NCBI GenBank assembly: GCA_024291935.2
Contig: CM044315.1
Location: forward strand, 75,746,385 to 75,810,384
DNA: 64,000 bases
Direction: 5' to 3'
From: Okapia johnstoni
Taxonomy: Eukaryota; Chordata; Mammalia; Artiodactyla; Giraffidae
Shown: in pieces, positions 32,752 through 43,935 of the stretch
Position numbering within the stretch: position 1 is the first letter of the stretch
How the letters are laid out: every line of letters begins with the position of its first letter
Notes under the pieces: generated by a model
Told to the model about the DNA's origin: nothing
Seen by the model: only the letters and a program-made list of their open reading frames with translations
The model's database searches: none
Position numbers and translations under genes: made by a program

Positions 32752-33104
32752 ACATATGTCTGTGAACTGTAGGTTAAAGGGGCTCGGCACCAGGTTAGGT
32801 TCAATTCATCACCACAGGAGGGGCACAGACAGTAGAAGCTGTAGGGGTGTAGGAGAAGCAGTGACCCTGTGCATGGGAGTAAACGAAGGAAGGTTTCCAG
32901 GGGAGGTGGATAGATATAATATTGCTTCAGAGATGGTGGGAGAAAAATCATAAAGGTAGGAAACTCCAAAGCCATGACAGAGGGAAAGTCGTTTAGAGGA
33001 AGGGGAATGCTGACTTTCCATGCTGACAAATCTCTCAGGGGTATTGCAGAGAGAATGATGGAATAATTGAATCATTTGAACTAGATGACATGAAGCATTC
33101 CTTT

Positions 33105-33425
33105 CAGCCTTTGTGCTGGACACTGGAAATACACAGATGAAATGACATAGTCTTGTCTTCAAGCAAGGACCTCATGAGAGAAACAGAGAAGGAAACCAAT
33201 AATTAAGACAGGACATGATACAAAAGGGAGGTTTTACAAGATTCATTGAAGGAATACAGTGTGAAGTCTTCTGTTCTGAGTAAAGGGGAGGAAGAGGTTA
33301 GGTTGGGAGTTGACGTGCAAAGAAGACCTCATGGTGGTCTTGAGACATGAGAAGGGAGCTCCATGAAGATCTCAAGAGATCGGTTAGAGAGACTAGGACG
33401 AGCAAAGGCATGGGGGTTTGAGAGG
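33105..33425 (-). mobile_element. L2 LINE 3' part
   Basis: tgctggacactggaaataca, cttcaagcaaggacctcatg, agaagacctcatggtggtct, gagcaaaggcatgggggttt: antisense L2, diverged. Confidence 0.6.
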
Positions 33426-33459
33426 ATAATGTGGATTCCAGGAATGGTTCAGCTGAGTT

Positions 33460-33580
33460 TAGCCATGCTCACTAAGGGCTACTGTGTGCCAGAGACTGAA
33501 TAATAGATGTTCCAGGCCCTTAAGATTTCCCTCAGCCTGTGAGGAAGACATATAAGCACTGAAAATGGCAGTGTGTGAAG
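33460..33580 (-). mobile_element. L2 LINE 3' end, separate piece
   Basis: ctaagggctactgtgtgcca, gatgttccaggcccttaaga: a second antisense L2 start right after the first. Confidence 0.5.
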
Positions 33581-33739
33581 GCAGCTCAAAATCTGTTCTC
33601 TTTTAAATCCTATCATCTGAGCCCCCAGGGTCTTGGCTACAGGAATTCTCAGAGAACTCTCTATACCAGAAGAGGGAGCCCACAAGCACAGTGCCTGTTT
33701 GCATTTTGCTCAGAGTCACTGCAGGTATTTCAGCCTCAC

Positions 33740-33850
33740 TCATTTGTTTTAAAGGTGTGAAGTTCAAGACCAGAGACACACAGTAAGTTATCCAAAACCA
33801 CAGAGAGGAGTTGGGACACAAGGCCAGGTCTCTTTGTGTGCCTCTCAGGT
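33740..33850 (-). mobile_element. Probable MIR fragment
   Basis: acacacagtaagttatccaa and acaaggccaggtctctttg resemble antisense MIR. Confidence 0.4.
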
Positions 33851-34394
33851 TTTCTTTGCTTTTTCTCTGCTGGACCCTGGATACTGAATCACCGTTTAGA
33901 GATGACTTTTAATTAAGAAATAGACATTTTTCATATAAATAGATATCTTTTACTAACGGTGATTGTCACAAGACCAAGCTTATGGAAAAATGGAAGAACA
34001 CATTGTATTCTTTCCTCATGTATGAGGGAAGGGCCAAGCGTACAGGCTGGCCTTGGCAAAGGCAGCTTGAGCCGATTGTACTCCTAGCCTGGCTCCGTGT
34101 TTGGGAAAGAAGGCAGTCTGGGTCCAGCATTCCTTCCAGCTCTCATGTGTGGGTGTGTGTTTCATTTCAGCATGAGGATATGTGCTCACAATGTAGGTCA
34201 GTGACATCTTGGAGTTGGATTGTTTGCTTGAAAATGTCAACTGGAATGAGTTATGAGCTGGCAGGAAAACAGGGATGTGTGATTGAGAAGACTCTGAAAG
34301 GATACAGACCTGCTTTTAGGGCCCTGAGAAATCACTAAGGCAAGGGGTAGAGAGACCTTAAAGAGGTTCTGACCAGGACAGATGAAATGTAAAT
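33851..34394. other. No gene; unassigned sequence
   Basis: A 118-codon forward frame (33982-34338) shows no domain or splice context. Confidence 0.4.
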
Positions 34395-34577
34395 GGAAGA
34401 GTAGGGGACCACAAGAGCCGGGAGGCTTCAGACCAGGTCTTATAAGGCAAGGATGAAAAAACTGGGAAAATTTAACCGGGAGAGAAGATGACACAGATCT
34501 TCTTCAGATCTCCAAACTTGTCACAGGCCAAAGCAACAATGATTTCATAAGGAAACAGCTTTTAACCCTGCTCAAAA
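34395..34577 (+). mobile_element. L3/CR1 LINE 3' part, first piece
   Basis: aaggatgaaaaaactgggaa, gagagaagatgacacagatc and tttcataaggaaacagc resemble the 3' region of mammalian L3/CR1. Interrupted by a SINE and resuming at 34676. Confidence 0.6.
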
Positions 34578-34672
34578 TGGGGCAATTTAGGGGCACAGGT
34601 TTAATCCCTGGTCAGGCAGGGCTAAGATCTCATGTGCTGTGGCCAAAAGAAATTTTTTTTTTAATTTAATTG
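34578..34672 (+). mobile_element. CHR-type SINE, partial, with T-rich tail
   Basis: ggggcacaggtttaatccct, ggtcaggcagggctaagatc, catgtgctgtggccaaaaga, then a poly-T/AATT stretch. Confidence 0.75.
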
Positions 34673-34675
34673 TTA

Positions 34676-34818
34676 AGAAATGAGTTCCCTGTCAGGAAAG
34701 GGGATAAAACAGAAGCTGTTTATACAACTGGTGGGGACATTGCAGAGGAAATTCCTATCCTAGTGGCAGGTCAGACTAGATGACCTTTGAGCTCTGGTAC
34801 CAATAATTCTATGAAAGG
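34676..34818 (+). mobile_element. L3/CR1 LINE 3' end, second piece
   Basis: gttccctgtcaggaaagggg, acaactggtggggacattgc, ggtcagactagatgaccttt, ccaataattctatga: the classic CR1/L3 terminal order. Confidence 0.75.
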
Positions 34819-34964
34819 GGACGAGGCAGCTTTTATAAACCAAGGGTCACGTGGTCTATAATAATAACAAAGCCTCAATACAAAAATAGCTCTTTTTATT
34901 AAGCATCTATTAATTGGCAGTCATCTTGCTGAGTGATTTACCGTGTGCATTATATTTTGAACCA

Positions 34965-35190
34965 TCAAGCCAGGATTAGAACTGACTGAATTCTGGCTCT
35001 CTCATTTAACAAAGATGTGGTCTCAGGCAGATAATTTCTCCTATCTGGATCCCACGTCCCTCTGTTGTACAATACGAGCCCTGCAGGTTTGCCAAGAGTG
35101 TGAGAAGAAATGACACATCGAAGTGCTTGGTCTTGTGCCTGGTCCTTTGCCAGGCCTATGTTTGGTACTCAAAATATGTTGCTGCTTTCT
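34965..35190 (+). mobile_element. MIR SINE
   Basis: gaattctggctctctcattt, gtggtctcaggcagataatt, gtgcctggtcctttgccagg, ggtactcaaaatatgttgct. Confidence 0.65.
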
Positions 35191-35474
35191 CCTTTCTGCT
35201 GAAGCAGAATCTTAGGGAGACATTCTAGGGGAGAGGCAAGATAAAGAGGGAAATGCAGGTGTGGTGAAATACGCCAAGGGACCCACTGGATGAAATACCA
35301 GATAATCAGAAGCTCCTGCAGTGTGTATCCTGAAGCAATGGTTCTCAAAGTGAAGTTTATTAAGACCCCTTTATAAGCAAAAAAAAAAAAACATATTAAT
35401 GAAAACTGCTATTAATGGGAAATCAAGTGTAGGAAAGAGTCAGAGATTGACAGAGGCTTAAGGAATCCTAACTT
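35191..35474. other. No gene; unassigned sequence
   Basis: Includes ggttctcaaagtgaagt at about 35340, a MER5-like head, and a 12-base poly-A at 35380-35391. Confidence 0.4.
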
Positions 35475-35481
35475 AAGTCTT

Positions 35482-36188
35482 ACAGTGTGGAGATTCCTTA
35501 AAACCTGGAACTAGAACTACCCAACAATCCCACTGCTGGGCATACACACCAAGGAAACCAGAATTGAAAGAGACACATGTACCCCAATGTTCCTCGTAGC
35601 ACTGTTTACAATAGCTAGGACATGGAAGCAACCTAGGTGTCCATTTGCAGATGAATGGATAAGAAAGCTGTGGTACATATACATGATGGAATATTACTCA
35701 GTTATTAAAAAGAATGCATTTGAATCATCTTTAATGAGGTGGATGAAACTGGAGCCTATTATACAGAGTGAAGTAAGTCAGAAAGTAAAACACCAATACA
35801 GTATATTAACACATATATATGGAATTTAGAAAGATGGTAACAATGACCCTATATGCGAGACAGCAAAAGAGACACAGATGTAAAGAACAGAGTTTTGGAC
35901 TCTGTGGGAGAAGGCGAGGGTGGGATGATTTGAGAGAACAGCATTGAAACATGTATATTACCATATGTGAAATAGATCACCAGTCCAGGTTTGATACATG
36001 AGACAGGGCACTCAGGACCGGTGCACTGGGACAACCCTGAGGGATGGGATGGGGAGGGAGGTGGGAGGGGGGTTCAGGATGGGGGACACATGTACACCCA
36101 TGGCTGAATCATGTCAATGTATGGCAAAACTCACTACAATATTGTAAAGTAATTAGCCTCCAATTGAAATAAATTAATTTTAAAAAAC
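35482..36188 (+). mobile_element. L1 LINE 3' end, bovine type, 5'-truncated
   Basis: Sense L1: acagtgtggagattccttaa, aacaatcccactgctgggca, ttgcagatgaatggataaga, gatggaatattactcagtta, atggggagggaggtgggagg, attagcctccaattgaaat, then an A-rich tail. The 80-codon frame at 35587-35829 is the C-terminal end of L1 ORF2 (LWYIYMMEYYSVIKKN, MKLEPIIQSEVSQK). aagtctt at 35475-35481 and 36189-36195 is a likely 7-bp target duplication. Confidence 0.95.
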
Positions 36189-36195
36189 AAGTCTT

Positions 36196-36650
36196 TAAGA
36201 GAGTTACTTACCACTGCCCCATCCTCAGCCTGCAATGCCTTCTTCTCCACCCTCAGGTTCCCATGACATCCAGTTCAGGACTGAGCTTCCCCATAGGTAT
36301 GGTGTGATGGGGGTAAGCCTACTGAGATGTTGATCATGTCAGCCCTTAGGGTCAGGGCCATTTGCCTCCAAACATGAGCGGCTTCATCTAGTGCCTAGTG
36401 TACCTGACAGATATTATTTTCTGTGAATGTTGCATGGCACAAAGAGATGAGGATTCAGTTAGAGAAGGAGTGGTTTCATCATCAGTAATGGAAACTGTCA
36501 TAGCATTGTTGAGCAGAGTTGATAAATAAACCAGCCCTCAGGAGTATCATGGTTAGAAAGGAGGTTGACAGTGACCAAGGACAAGGCAAAGAGGGTTGCC
36601 AGGATATCAGGCACTTAACCAGTACAGCCACTGTGAGCAGGGAGAAATCT
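36196..36650. other. No gene; unassigned sequence
   Basis: 36385-36420 (agtgcctagtgtacctgaca) looks like a scrap of an L2 3' end. Nothing else recognised. Confidence 0.4.
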
Positions 36651-36654
36651 AAAG

Positions 36655-36800
36655 CTGCCTGGTCCAGAGGGATGAGCCTTGGCTGGGAGTCTGGAAACTC
36701 TTTGTGGCTATAGGTAAGCCACATTCCTCTCAGGGCATCATTTTCCCCTAGTATAAGATGAATTTGACAGCTCTGACCAGAAAGGCCATCCATCCCTCCT
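36655..36800 (+). mobile_element. Probable MIR/MIR3 fragment
   Basis: ctgggagtctggaaactctt, ataggtaagccacattcctc, gggcatcattttcccctag follow the MIR sense order. Confidence 0.5.
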
Positions 36801-38150
36801 GGTCTCTAGGGTGCAAGGCCTCTCTGCAGAACCGTGAGACCGTCACCTTCTCCACCGCGTGCCCTGCTCTGCGTGTCTGAACATCCCCTTTGTATGCCCA
36901 CCCTGACCCCTAAGCAACAAGTTTGACTCTGGCTTAAATCAGTGCTCTCACACGGTGCTTTCCTTTGCAGCAACAGCGGCAGCTTGATCTCCTGACGATA
37001 ACCAGCCCCGGTGAGTAGATGTGGCCATTCTGCTTTGTCTTTTCCCTTGTTTCCCAGAGCAATGCCTGGTTGCTTATCCCAATGCAATTTGTGTCCTTTT
37101 CCTTTGGCTCCCTGAATGAACAGCAGAATTCCTGCATCAGGAATGATCCTTCTCCCCCTGTCCTCTACCCCACAGGCAGTTTCTTTTCCCTTCCCCAGCT
37201 CTGTACTGCCTTCTGTTGACTCTGCATATGACAGGGTGCTACTATGATGTTGCTGATTATTCCAGGGCCAAGTTCTCCCCAGATCCCTCAGTGGATCCAA
37301 ATGTTAAGGAAGTGTCTTAGTCTCCTGAGAAATGTTAAAATCATGGTGAATGGGGAAACTGCCTTGTAAATGGCATGAAATGAAGGAAAGACAGCTCATG
37401 AAGAAAAGCCAGTCTGGGCAAGTGATCAGGTTTGGTCTCCTGTGACTTTTGTCACTCACCTTTAGGGAAGACAAGTCCCCCAACAAAGCTGTGGCCCTTG
37501 GATTAAAAAGTTCTTTCTTCCCCCAAGACAGGCATCTAGCCTGGAGAGAAGTTGAGCATTTAGTCCATCAGAAGGTATTTTATTTTGATTTGGGAACTTG
37601 AGGCAAAACTGGCCAACAAGAGATGCTATTCTCTCTTGGAATCTAAAGGGATGATGGTTCCAGCAGTGCACATTCAAGAGTGGGTATGGTGGTTCGTCTT
37701 TATCCATTGGTGATGTTCAAAATATTTAACAGCCCTGGTGACTCCCTACTGTGCTGGGCATTAACACTTTGGTTACTGGACTAGGGAGAACTGGTGTTCT
37801 GGGAAAAGGACTAGTGTGACAGAGTGGTCACATGGGTTGTGGGGGGGGCTCTAGGCGTGGCTAATTACCAATAAATATGGAGGTATTTCAGTATTTTAGT
37901 AACCAATATAGCTATGCCATGTCATCCCTGCCTTACACCCAGCCTGTTACTGTATCCAGGGCCAGTTGGCTCACTTACAAGGAGACCGAGAAACTGTCCT
38001 TTGCAGGCACTGCAACTGAGGTGTAAAACAATGACTACAAGTTAAAGTTGGAATCACCCAGTTCAGTTGACCTTATTATAGTCCTTGAACTTGAGACGTT
38101 AAAAGAACAAAGATGAACTGGTTTGAAAATGTTCAATATAACCCACAGAA
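36801..38150. other. No supported gene; repeat-poor stretch with one exon-like motif
   Basis: The most repeat-poor kilobase of the window. It contains the exon-like segment at 36971-37010. Reverse-strand frames (36806-37300, 37462-37707) show no known domain. Confidence 0.4.
36971..37010 (+). other. Possible 40-nt exon between strong splice-site matches
   Basis: A pyrimidine tract and CAG (ggtgctttcctttgcag, ending 36970) precede a 40-base segment followed by GTGAGTAG at 37011, a near-ideal donor. Only one of the three frames is open (reading QQRQLDLLTITSP). No partner exon is identified, so it may be chance. Confidence 0.2.
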
Positions 38151-38870
38151 TGAACTGTGTAATTATAGAAATTCCAAATCGTGAGCTAACCTAACTAAAA
38201 TGGCTGTTGGGTGATGTATCCATCCCTTCCCACTAAGAGGGCGGTAAGGGATTATCTTTGTCTCGTCTGGTTAGTTGCTCTCCTTCGTGATTGTGTTTTG
38301 TTCCGCCCCACATATGCTGACCTAGTTTGCCTGCTTTTACATCCCAGTCTCATCGGGTCACAGCTTGATATGATGCTGACATATGAATTGGAGAGGGTTC
38401 TTGATCTGTCTTCAGTTGCTTGAGAAGGAGACTTTTAGACTCTCGTTAACTGCATTTCTTTTGCACTAGCTCTTTCTGTCCTTAATCGCTCCAGCACAAA
38501 CTCAAGCAGAATAGTTGTGACTCTCGGTACACTCCTTTTGGGCAAACGGTTAAGCACTGCCCGAGTTTGTAATGGTTTATAATGTTCCCTAATTTTAGGT
38601 GAGAAAAGACTATTTTCTGGGTCAAATCTTCTCAAAAGGCATTTTGTGTCACACAAGTGTACAGTACTGCAAGTAGGCTACATTTGTGTGATATTGTAAG
38701 ATATGCACTTGTGAGATACTGATCCAGGCATCCCTCAGGGGTACAGGTAGGTCCCAGGGAAACTGAGCCCCCAAGGTAGTAGACTCTACTCCAGTGTGCC
38801 AGACAAGTATTCTCCGTGTGTATCGTGCCTAGGAAAGTTTAGGAGGGATTACTAGACTATGTATTATCTA
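38151..38870. other. Unidentified block with retained CpG sites; possible old LTR
   Basis: About 700 bp with more than a dozen CpG dinucleotides (for example 38242, 38264, 38286, 38305, 38354, 38443, 38485, 38523, 38546, 38561), against few in the flanks. It opens with tgtaattatag and soon aaaatggctgttggg, a pattern common near the start of retroviral LTRs. I cannot assign it to a named family, and no gag, pol or env remnant is beside it. Confidence 0.25.
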
Positions 38871-39144
38871 GACAACTCTAGTCCATGTCAAAATCACTAT
38901 TGTAACTATCTCTCACTTTCAAAGTCACCCCCATCCCCCACCTCACAGAAGCCGCCACAGCTAGCAAGAGGTAGCACGGCTACCTCTCTGGGAGGGCCAG
39001 TGGGAGGTGCTAGCTTGTTTGCACTCCTCACCAGACCGTTCTCAACACAGAACCGCAGTCTGACGCTGCCACTTGTCATCAACTAGCAGCCTTCAGAAAC
39101 GCTGGCTGGCAATTTGGAAGACTTAAAACTTTGTGTTATCTTCT

Positions 39145-39900
39145 TTAAACTATTTTGTTTATTGTGAATAATTTTGAATGTACAGAAAAGAGTAGAGATG
39201 AAAGAAAGAGTCATTTACTGCCCTCCCCCACCAAACACCTTGGTTTTGTCACATCAATGTTGTACCATCTATGCTACACAGTTACCTATTAAAAAAAAAT
39301 ATACATCTAGTTGAGACTTCCCTGCACTCCTCACTGATTGCATCTCTCCCCCTTCACCCAACAGGTAACCACTGTAATAAATTGAATGTATAACTGGTAT
39401 AATTGGCATTGTTTTACAAATTCCTATAAATGATGTCACACTATAAATGTCATTCTGTAATTTTTCTCTTATTTTATTGTAGAGATTCATTCACATAGAT
39501 ACATGTGGCTCTGGTTCAATTGTTTTTAACTGCTATGTAGAATTTCACTTATAATTCTATCACAATTTCTTTTTTTCATTTTATTGATCATGATTTAGAT
39601 TATTTCCAATTTTTTGCAATTTTTAAACAATGCTACTAGGACCATTTTATGCATAAAATGAGAATTTATCTTGAGCATATAACTTGGAGAGGAATTACTG
39701 ATTATACACATCTTCAAATTTACTATATAGTGGCCAGTTGTTTTCTAAATTAGTTGAACAAATTTATACTTCAAACTATAACAACAGCAAAGTACAATAG
39801 TTCCCATTTCTCTGAATCCTCCACACTTGAAATCATCAAACTTATAAACTTTTACTGGTTGTCATGATAAATGTGAAATGTTATCCTATTGATTTTATTT
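39145..39900 (-). mobile_element. Old L1, 3' end and ORF2, first piece
   Basis: Antisense: ttattgtgaataattttgaa, tagagattcattcacataga, aacaatgctactaggaccat, cttggagaggaattactgat, gtggccagttgttttctaaa. Continues beyond a CHR SINE. Confidence 0.85.
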
Positions 39901-39904
39901 GTTT

Positions 39905-40118
39905 TAATTGCTTATCTATTTATTTGACTGCTTTGGGTCTTAATTGTGGCACACAAAATCTTTGTTGCATCATGTAGGATCTTTCCTTGTGGTGCTTGGA
40001 CCCTCTGGTTGTGGTGCTTAGGGTTACTTGCTCTGTAGCTTGTGGGATCTTAGTTCCCCAGCCACTTCTCCTGCATTGTAAGGCAGATTCTTAACCATTA
40101 GACCAAAAAGAAAGTCCA
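39905..40118 (-). mobile_element. CHR-type SINE
   Basis: gactgctttgggtcttaatt, ctttccttgtggtgcttgga, gcttgtgggatcttagttcc, ctgcattgtaaggcagattc, ttaaccattagaccaaaaag: antisense CHR, diverged. Confidence 0.85.
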
Positions 40119-40984
40119 CCACTGTTTTTATAGTATGTGTTTCCCTGATTACTGGTGAGACTGAATATCTTTTCATATGTTTGGTTTCTTCTGTGAACTG
40201 ACTTTTCATATCATTTGTCCATTTCCTGTTGGGTTGCTTCTTTTTATTGATTTTTAATTCTTTATTATTTTGCATATTGATACTTTGTTGCTTAATATGC
40301 ATTGTAAATATCTTCTTCAAGATGATGGCTTGTGTTTTCTGATTTATGGACGTTTCCTTTGTAATTTTAGTATAGTTGAATATGTGAATACTGCTTTATG
40401 AGCTTTGCTTTTGTGACTTATTTAAGAAATCCTTCCCTACCTGAATATCATATTCTCCTGTATTCTAAAAGTTGTCAAATTTTACATCACATTTACATGA
40501 CTGATCATTGTGTATGATATGAGTTAGGGATTTAATTTCTTATTTACATATGGATAACCCATTATCTCAATACCATGTAATAACTAGTTCATCCTTTCTC
40601 CCACTTATTAGCAGTTACACATCTGTCATATATCAGTTGTCCTACATACAGAACTGTTTCTGAGCTTTCTGTACTATACTGTTTGTCTATCACTGTTAAT
40701 CTACATTAACCCCATGTCTTACTTACAATAAATCTTAATTTTAATATTGTCTCATAATTGGTAGGGAGATATCGTTACCTGGTCCCATTTATGTTTATCT
40801 TTTGAAAATACAATTATCTTTTCTTTTTTATAAAATCTAATAATCACTGCCTTATGACAGGTGAATTTAATCTGTTTACATTTATTATAAGTACTAATAT
40901 ATTTGGACATATTTCTACTGCCATATTTGTGCTTTCTCTTTATCATTTATTTTCCTTTTTTTTGCCTTGCCTTAATTTGGACTG
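40119..40984 (-). mobile_element. Old L1, ORF2, second piece
   Basis: tttccctgattactggtgag, tgtccatttcctgttgggtt, tattgcaaatatcttcttc-type block, gacttatttaagaaatcctt, atatcatattctcctgtat: antisense L1 ORF2 end. Confidence 0.85.
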
Positions 40985-41198
40985 AAAGTGAAAGTGAAAA
41001 ATGTTAGTCTATCAGTCATGTCCATCTATTTGCAATCCCATGGACTGTAGCCTGCCAGGCTCCTCTGTTCATTAAATACTTCAGGCAAGAATACTGAAGT
41101 AGGTTGGCATTTTCTTCTCCAGGAGATCTTCCCAACCTAGGGATCAAACTTGGGTCTTCTGCATTGCAGGCAGATTCTTTACCATCTCAACCACCAGA
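40985..41198 (-). mobile_element. Bov-tA SINE
   Basis: gaaagtgaaagtgaaaaatg, gactgtagcctgccaggctc, ttctccaggagatcttccca, gcattgcaggcagattcttt, accatctcaaccaccag. Confidence 0.93.
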
Positions 41199-42864
41199 AT
41201 ACATTATGTTTTATACATTACCTACTTTTTACCCCATCTCTAGATTTCAATGCTACAGATATTGTTTCTAACCTTAACTGTTTACCTTTTGGAAATATAC
41301 TTGACTATCCTTTTTTTTTTTTTTTTACAAAGTCTGAAGTTATTCAGAATATCTAAAGTCACTCTTTCAGCCACAAAAAGAGCTTTAGCGTGCTTTAACT
41401 ACCTATTAAATACTGCCTTGTCAGCACCTAGTTATTATCATTTAGATAATAACTAATATCATTTAAGTTAAACTTTTTCAAAAAAGAAAAGCAATGATGA
41501 TTTTGATTAAGAGCCATTTGACTTTTCCTACACAACTTATAAATTTTTGTTTTCTCCTATTTATTGCATCTCAAGATTTTCTTGTTACCTTACTGAAATG
41601 GATCCTTTAATAGCTATTTTATTGAGGGTCCATGGGAAGCTACCTTAATCTGTATTTGTCCTTATTTTGACTTCTCTTTGGAATGATAGTTTGGCTAGGT
41701 ATAAATTCTAGCTTGAGGAGGATTTCCCTTTGTACTTTGAGGATTTTTTTCTTTTTTTCTGACATCCATAGTTGCCAATGAGAAGTCTGCCATTATTTGT
41801 TTACAGTAACTTATCTTTTCTTGGGTAGGCTTAAAAATTTTTCTTTTTGATCTTCATGCTCTACTTTTTCATTTTAATGAGTCTAGATGTGAATTTATTT
41901 CTATTTACCCTTCTTGGTACTCTGAGTACACTTTCTGCCTGAGAATCAATGTCTTTCTTTAATTTTGAGAAATTATCAGCAAATTACCTCTTCAATTATT
42001 GCTTTCCCTTCATTCCTCTTCTTTAATAATTTCTGTTAGATGAATGTTGGATTTTCTCAAGTTGCCCTCAATGGTTCTTTACTGACTTTTCATAATTTTT
42101 ATAATTTTATTTTAATGCACTGAGTCTGAGTTACCCAAAAGTAACTTGAATTCATATTCACTTTTTGACCATATCTAGTCTAGATTTTTTCCTGTCTTTT
42201 TCAATATTTCAATGACTATCTATTTTTAATTTCTGAGATTTCTAATTTTGTTCGTATCCACCTGCTCTCATTTTATTTCTGCCTATTCTGTTTCATAATT
42301 TCTTATTCTGTCTTCATTTGTTTCTTCAAACATCCTCAATATGCTTATTTTAAAAGCTTTGACTGTTTTATAAAATAAGTTTCATCTGGAGTGAGTTCAA
42401 GTTATAACTGTTGATTTTGTTTAGTATCACTTTTAGCATTTAACTTCTTCAAGCATTTTGAAATTTTAATTTGTAATATCACTTTGAGAAGGAAGTTTTC
42501 TGTTACTCTTTGTCCCCATCTCTGACGACCACCCCCAAAAATAAATCTCCCACTATGCCCACATATCCATATATGTTGGTTTTTGCAGTTGACTCTACCC
42601 ATAATTTCAGTACAGAACCTTACAGATATTGGGGATATGTCAGATCCAGTGACAAAAAGTCAACAGGATAGCTTGGCATTGCTTCTGATTGCTATGTCTA
42701 TATCCTTCGCTTCTCTAGGCCTATAGAGCACATAGGAGCTATCTCCCAGAAAATTCTGCACCAGGCTTTTATTTTTCTAGGCTCCTTCCATAACTGGGAA
42801 GCCCCACCCTTGGTTCTAGGCAGAAGATCTCATCTCTGGTCCTCATCTCCTATAGAACACTTTG
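41199..42864 (-). mobile_element. Probable old L1-lineage sequence, very AT-rich
   Basis: Scattered antisense L1M/HAL1-like blocks: gtttggctaggtataaattc (about 41690), ccaatgagaagtctgccatt (about 41776), ttctgttagatgaatgttgg (about 42030), tctgagatttctaattttgt (about 42232), ttcttcaaacatcctcaata (about 42321). 42600-42864 is unassigned. Subfamily and edges cannot be fixed by eye. Confidence 0.55.
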
Positions 42865-43070
42865 AAGTGAAGTTGCTCAGTCGTGTCCGACTCTTCGTGA
42901 CCCCATGGACTGTAGCCCACCAGGCTCCTTGGTCCATGGAATTCTCCAGGCGAGAATACTGGAGTGGGTTGCCATTTCCTTCTCCAGGGGATCTTCCCAA
43001 CCCAGGGATCGAACCTGGGTCTCCTGCATTATAGGCAGACGCTTTACCATCTGAGCTACCAGGGAAGCCC
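42865..43070 (-). mobile_element. Bov-tA SINE, well preserved
   Basis: Full-length antisense copy ending in accatctgagctaccaggga agccc, with few changes (tcgtgtccgactcttcgtga, cccagggatcgaacctgggt). It is the youngest-looking SINE of the window, with CpG sites still present. Confidence 0.96.
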
Positions 43071-43455
43071 AAGGAGTCTCATAGGAGTCCAAATTTCAGC
43101 AGCTACTGCCTGCTTCTAGATCCAGATCTCAATAAGCAAGTAGCCTCAGGAGCATGTATAGCATTTTGCATTTGTGCTTTTCAGTTTCATGGAGATGTGT
43201 CTCTTGCAATGGACCCCAGCTATATATTTTCATTCCTTTTTTCATGTATTATTTAAATTTACCATTTAATGGGAATGAATGGGTTTACTGAAGCATGAAC
43301 TTATTTACTCATTTGGCCCAGAAGCCCAACTATAGTTTTTTCCTTACTTTTTGAAGGTTTATTCTATTATAATCTCTTCAATAGAAGGGAGGCAATATGA
43401 GCAAATATTTTTCTCCTATCCAGGTGAAACTTTTACCACAAGATTGATAAAAGAG
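43071..43455. other. No gene; unassigned AT-rich sequence
   Basis: Probably further L1-derived sequence, not assignable. Confidence 0.35.
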
Positions 43456-43640
43456 AGTGCTACTTTTTGCATGTATATATACAAATATGTGTGTAGTTTT
43501 CAAAATAAAATTATAATGATCTATGTAAACTGTTACATTTGAATATAGTGTGAACATTTTTCAATATTATTAAATATTCTCAAAGAGGGACTTTTATATA
43601 GCTGAAACACATTCTACTTTAAATTTATCTCTTGTTGTAT
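43456..43640 (-). mobile_element. Old L1 3' UTR, first piece
   Basis: gtgtgaacatttttcaatat, ttaaatattctcaaagaggg and acattctactttaaattt resemble antisense L1MC/ME 3' ends. Resumes at 43769. Confidence 0.55.
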
Positions 43641-43642
43641 AT

Positions 43643-43768
43643 TGGTTTGGCATAGTCTCTAAGTCGTGTCCCACTCCTTTGAAACCCCATGTACTACAGC
43701 CTGCCAGGCTCCTCTGCCTGTGGGATTTTCCCAGGCAAGAGTACTCGAGTGGGTTGTCATTGCCTTCT
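43643..43768 (-). mobile_element. Bov-tA SINE, partial
   Basis: ctaagtcgtgtcccactcct, actacagcctgccaggctcc, gagtgggttgtcattgcctt. The tRNA-like head is missing. Confidence 0.9.
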
Positions 43769-43935
43769 AAAATTATTGCATATTAAATTATCCCTGATGA
43801 TTTAGTTATAAATAACACCACAATGAACATTCTTGTGTAAATATTTTTGTGTGCATCTTTAATTGTTTTTTTAGGAAAAATTCCTAGAATGAGAATTACT
43901 AAGAAAAGGTATACATAGTTCACTAGTCATGACAG
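43769..43935 (-). mobile_element. Old L1, second piece
   Basis: agttataaataacaccacaa, tgaacattcttgtgtaaata, gaaaaattcctagaatgaga: antisense L1. Confidence 0.7.

Noticed and set aside
35587..35829. 80-codon frame with conserved-looking residues
   Set aside because: It is the C-terminal end of L1 ORF2 in a 5'-truncated L1 insertion, not a host gene.
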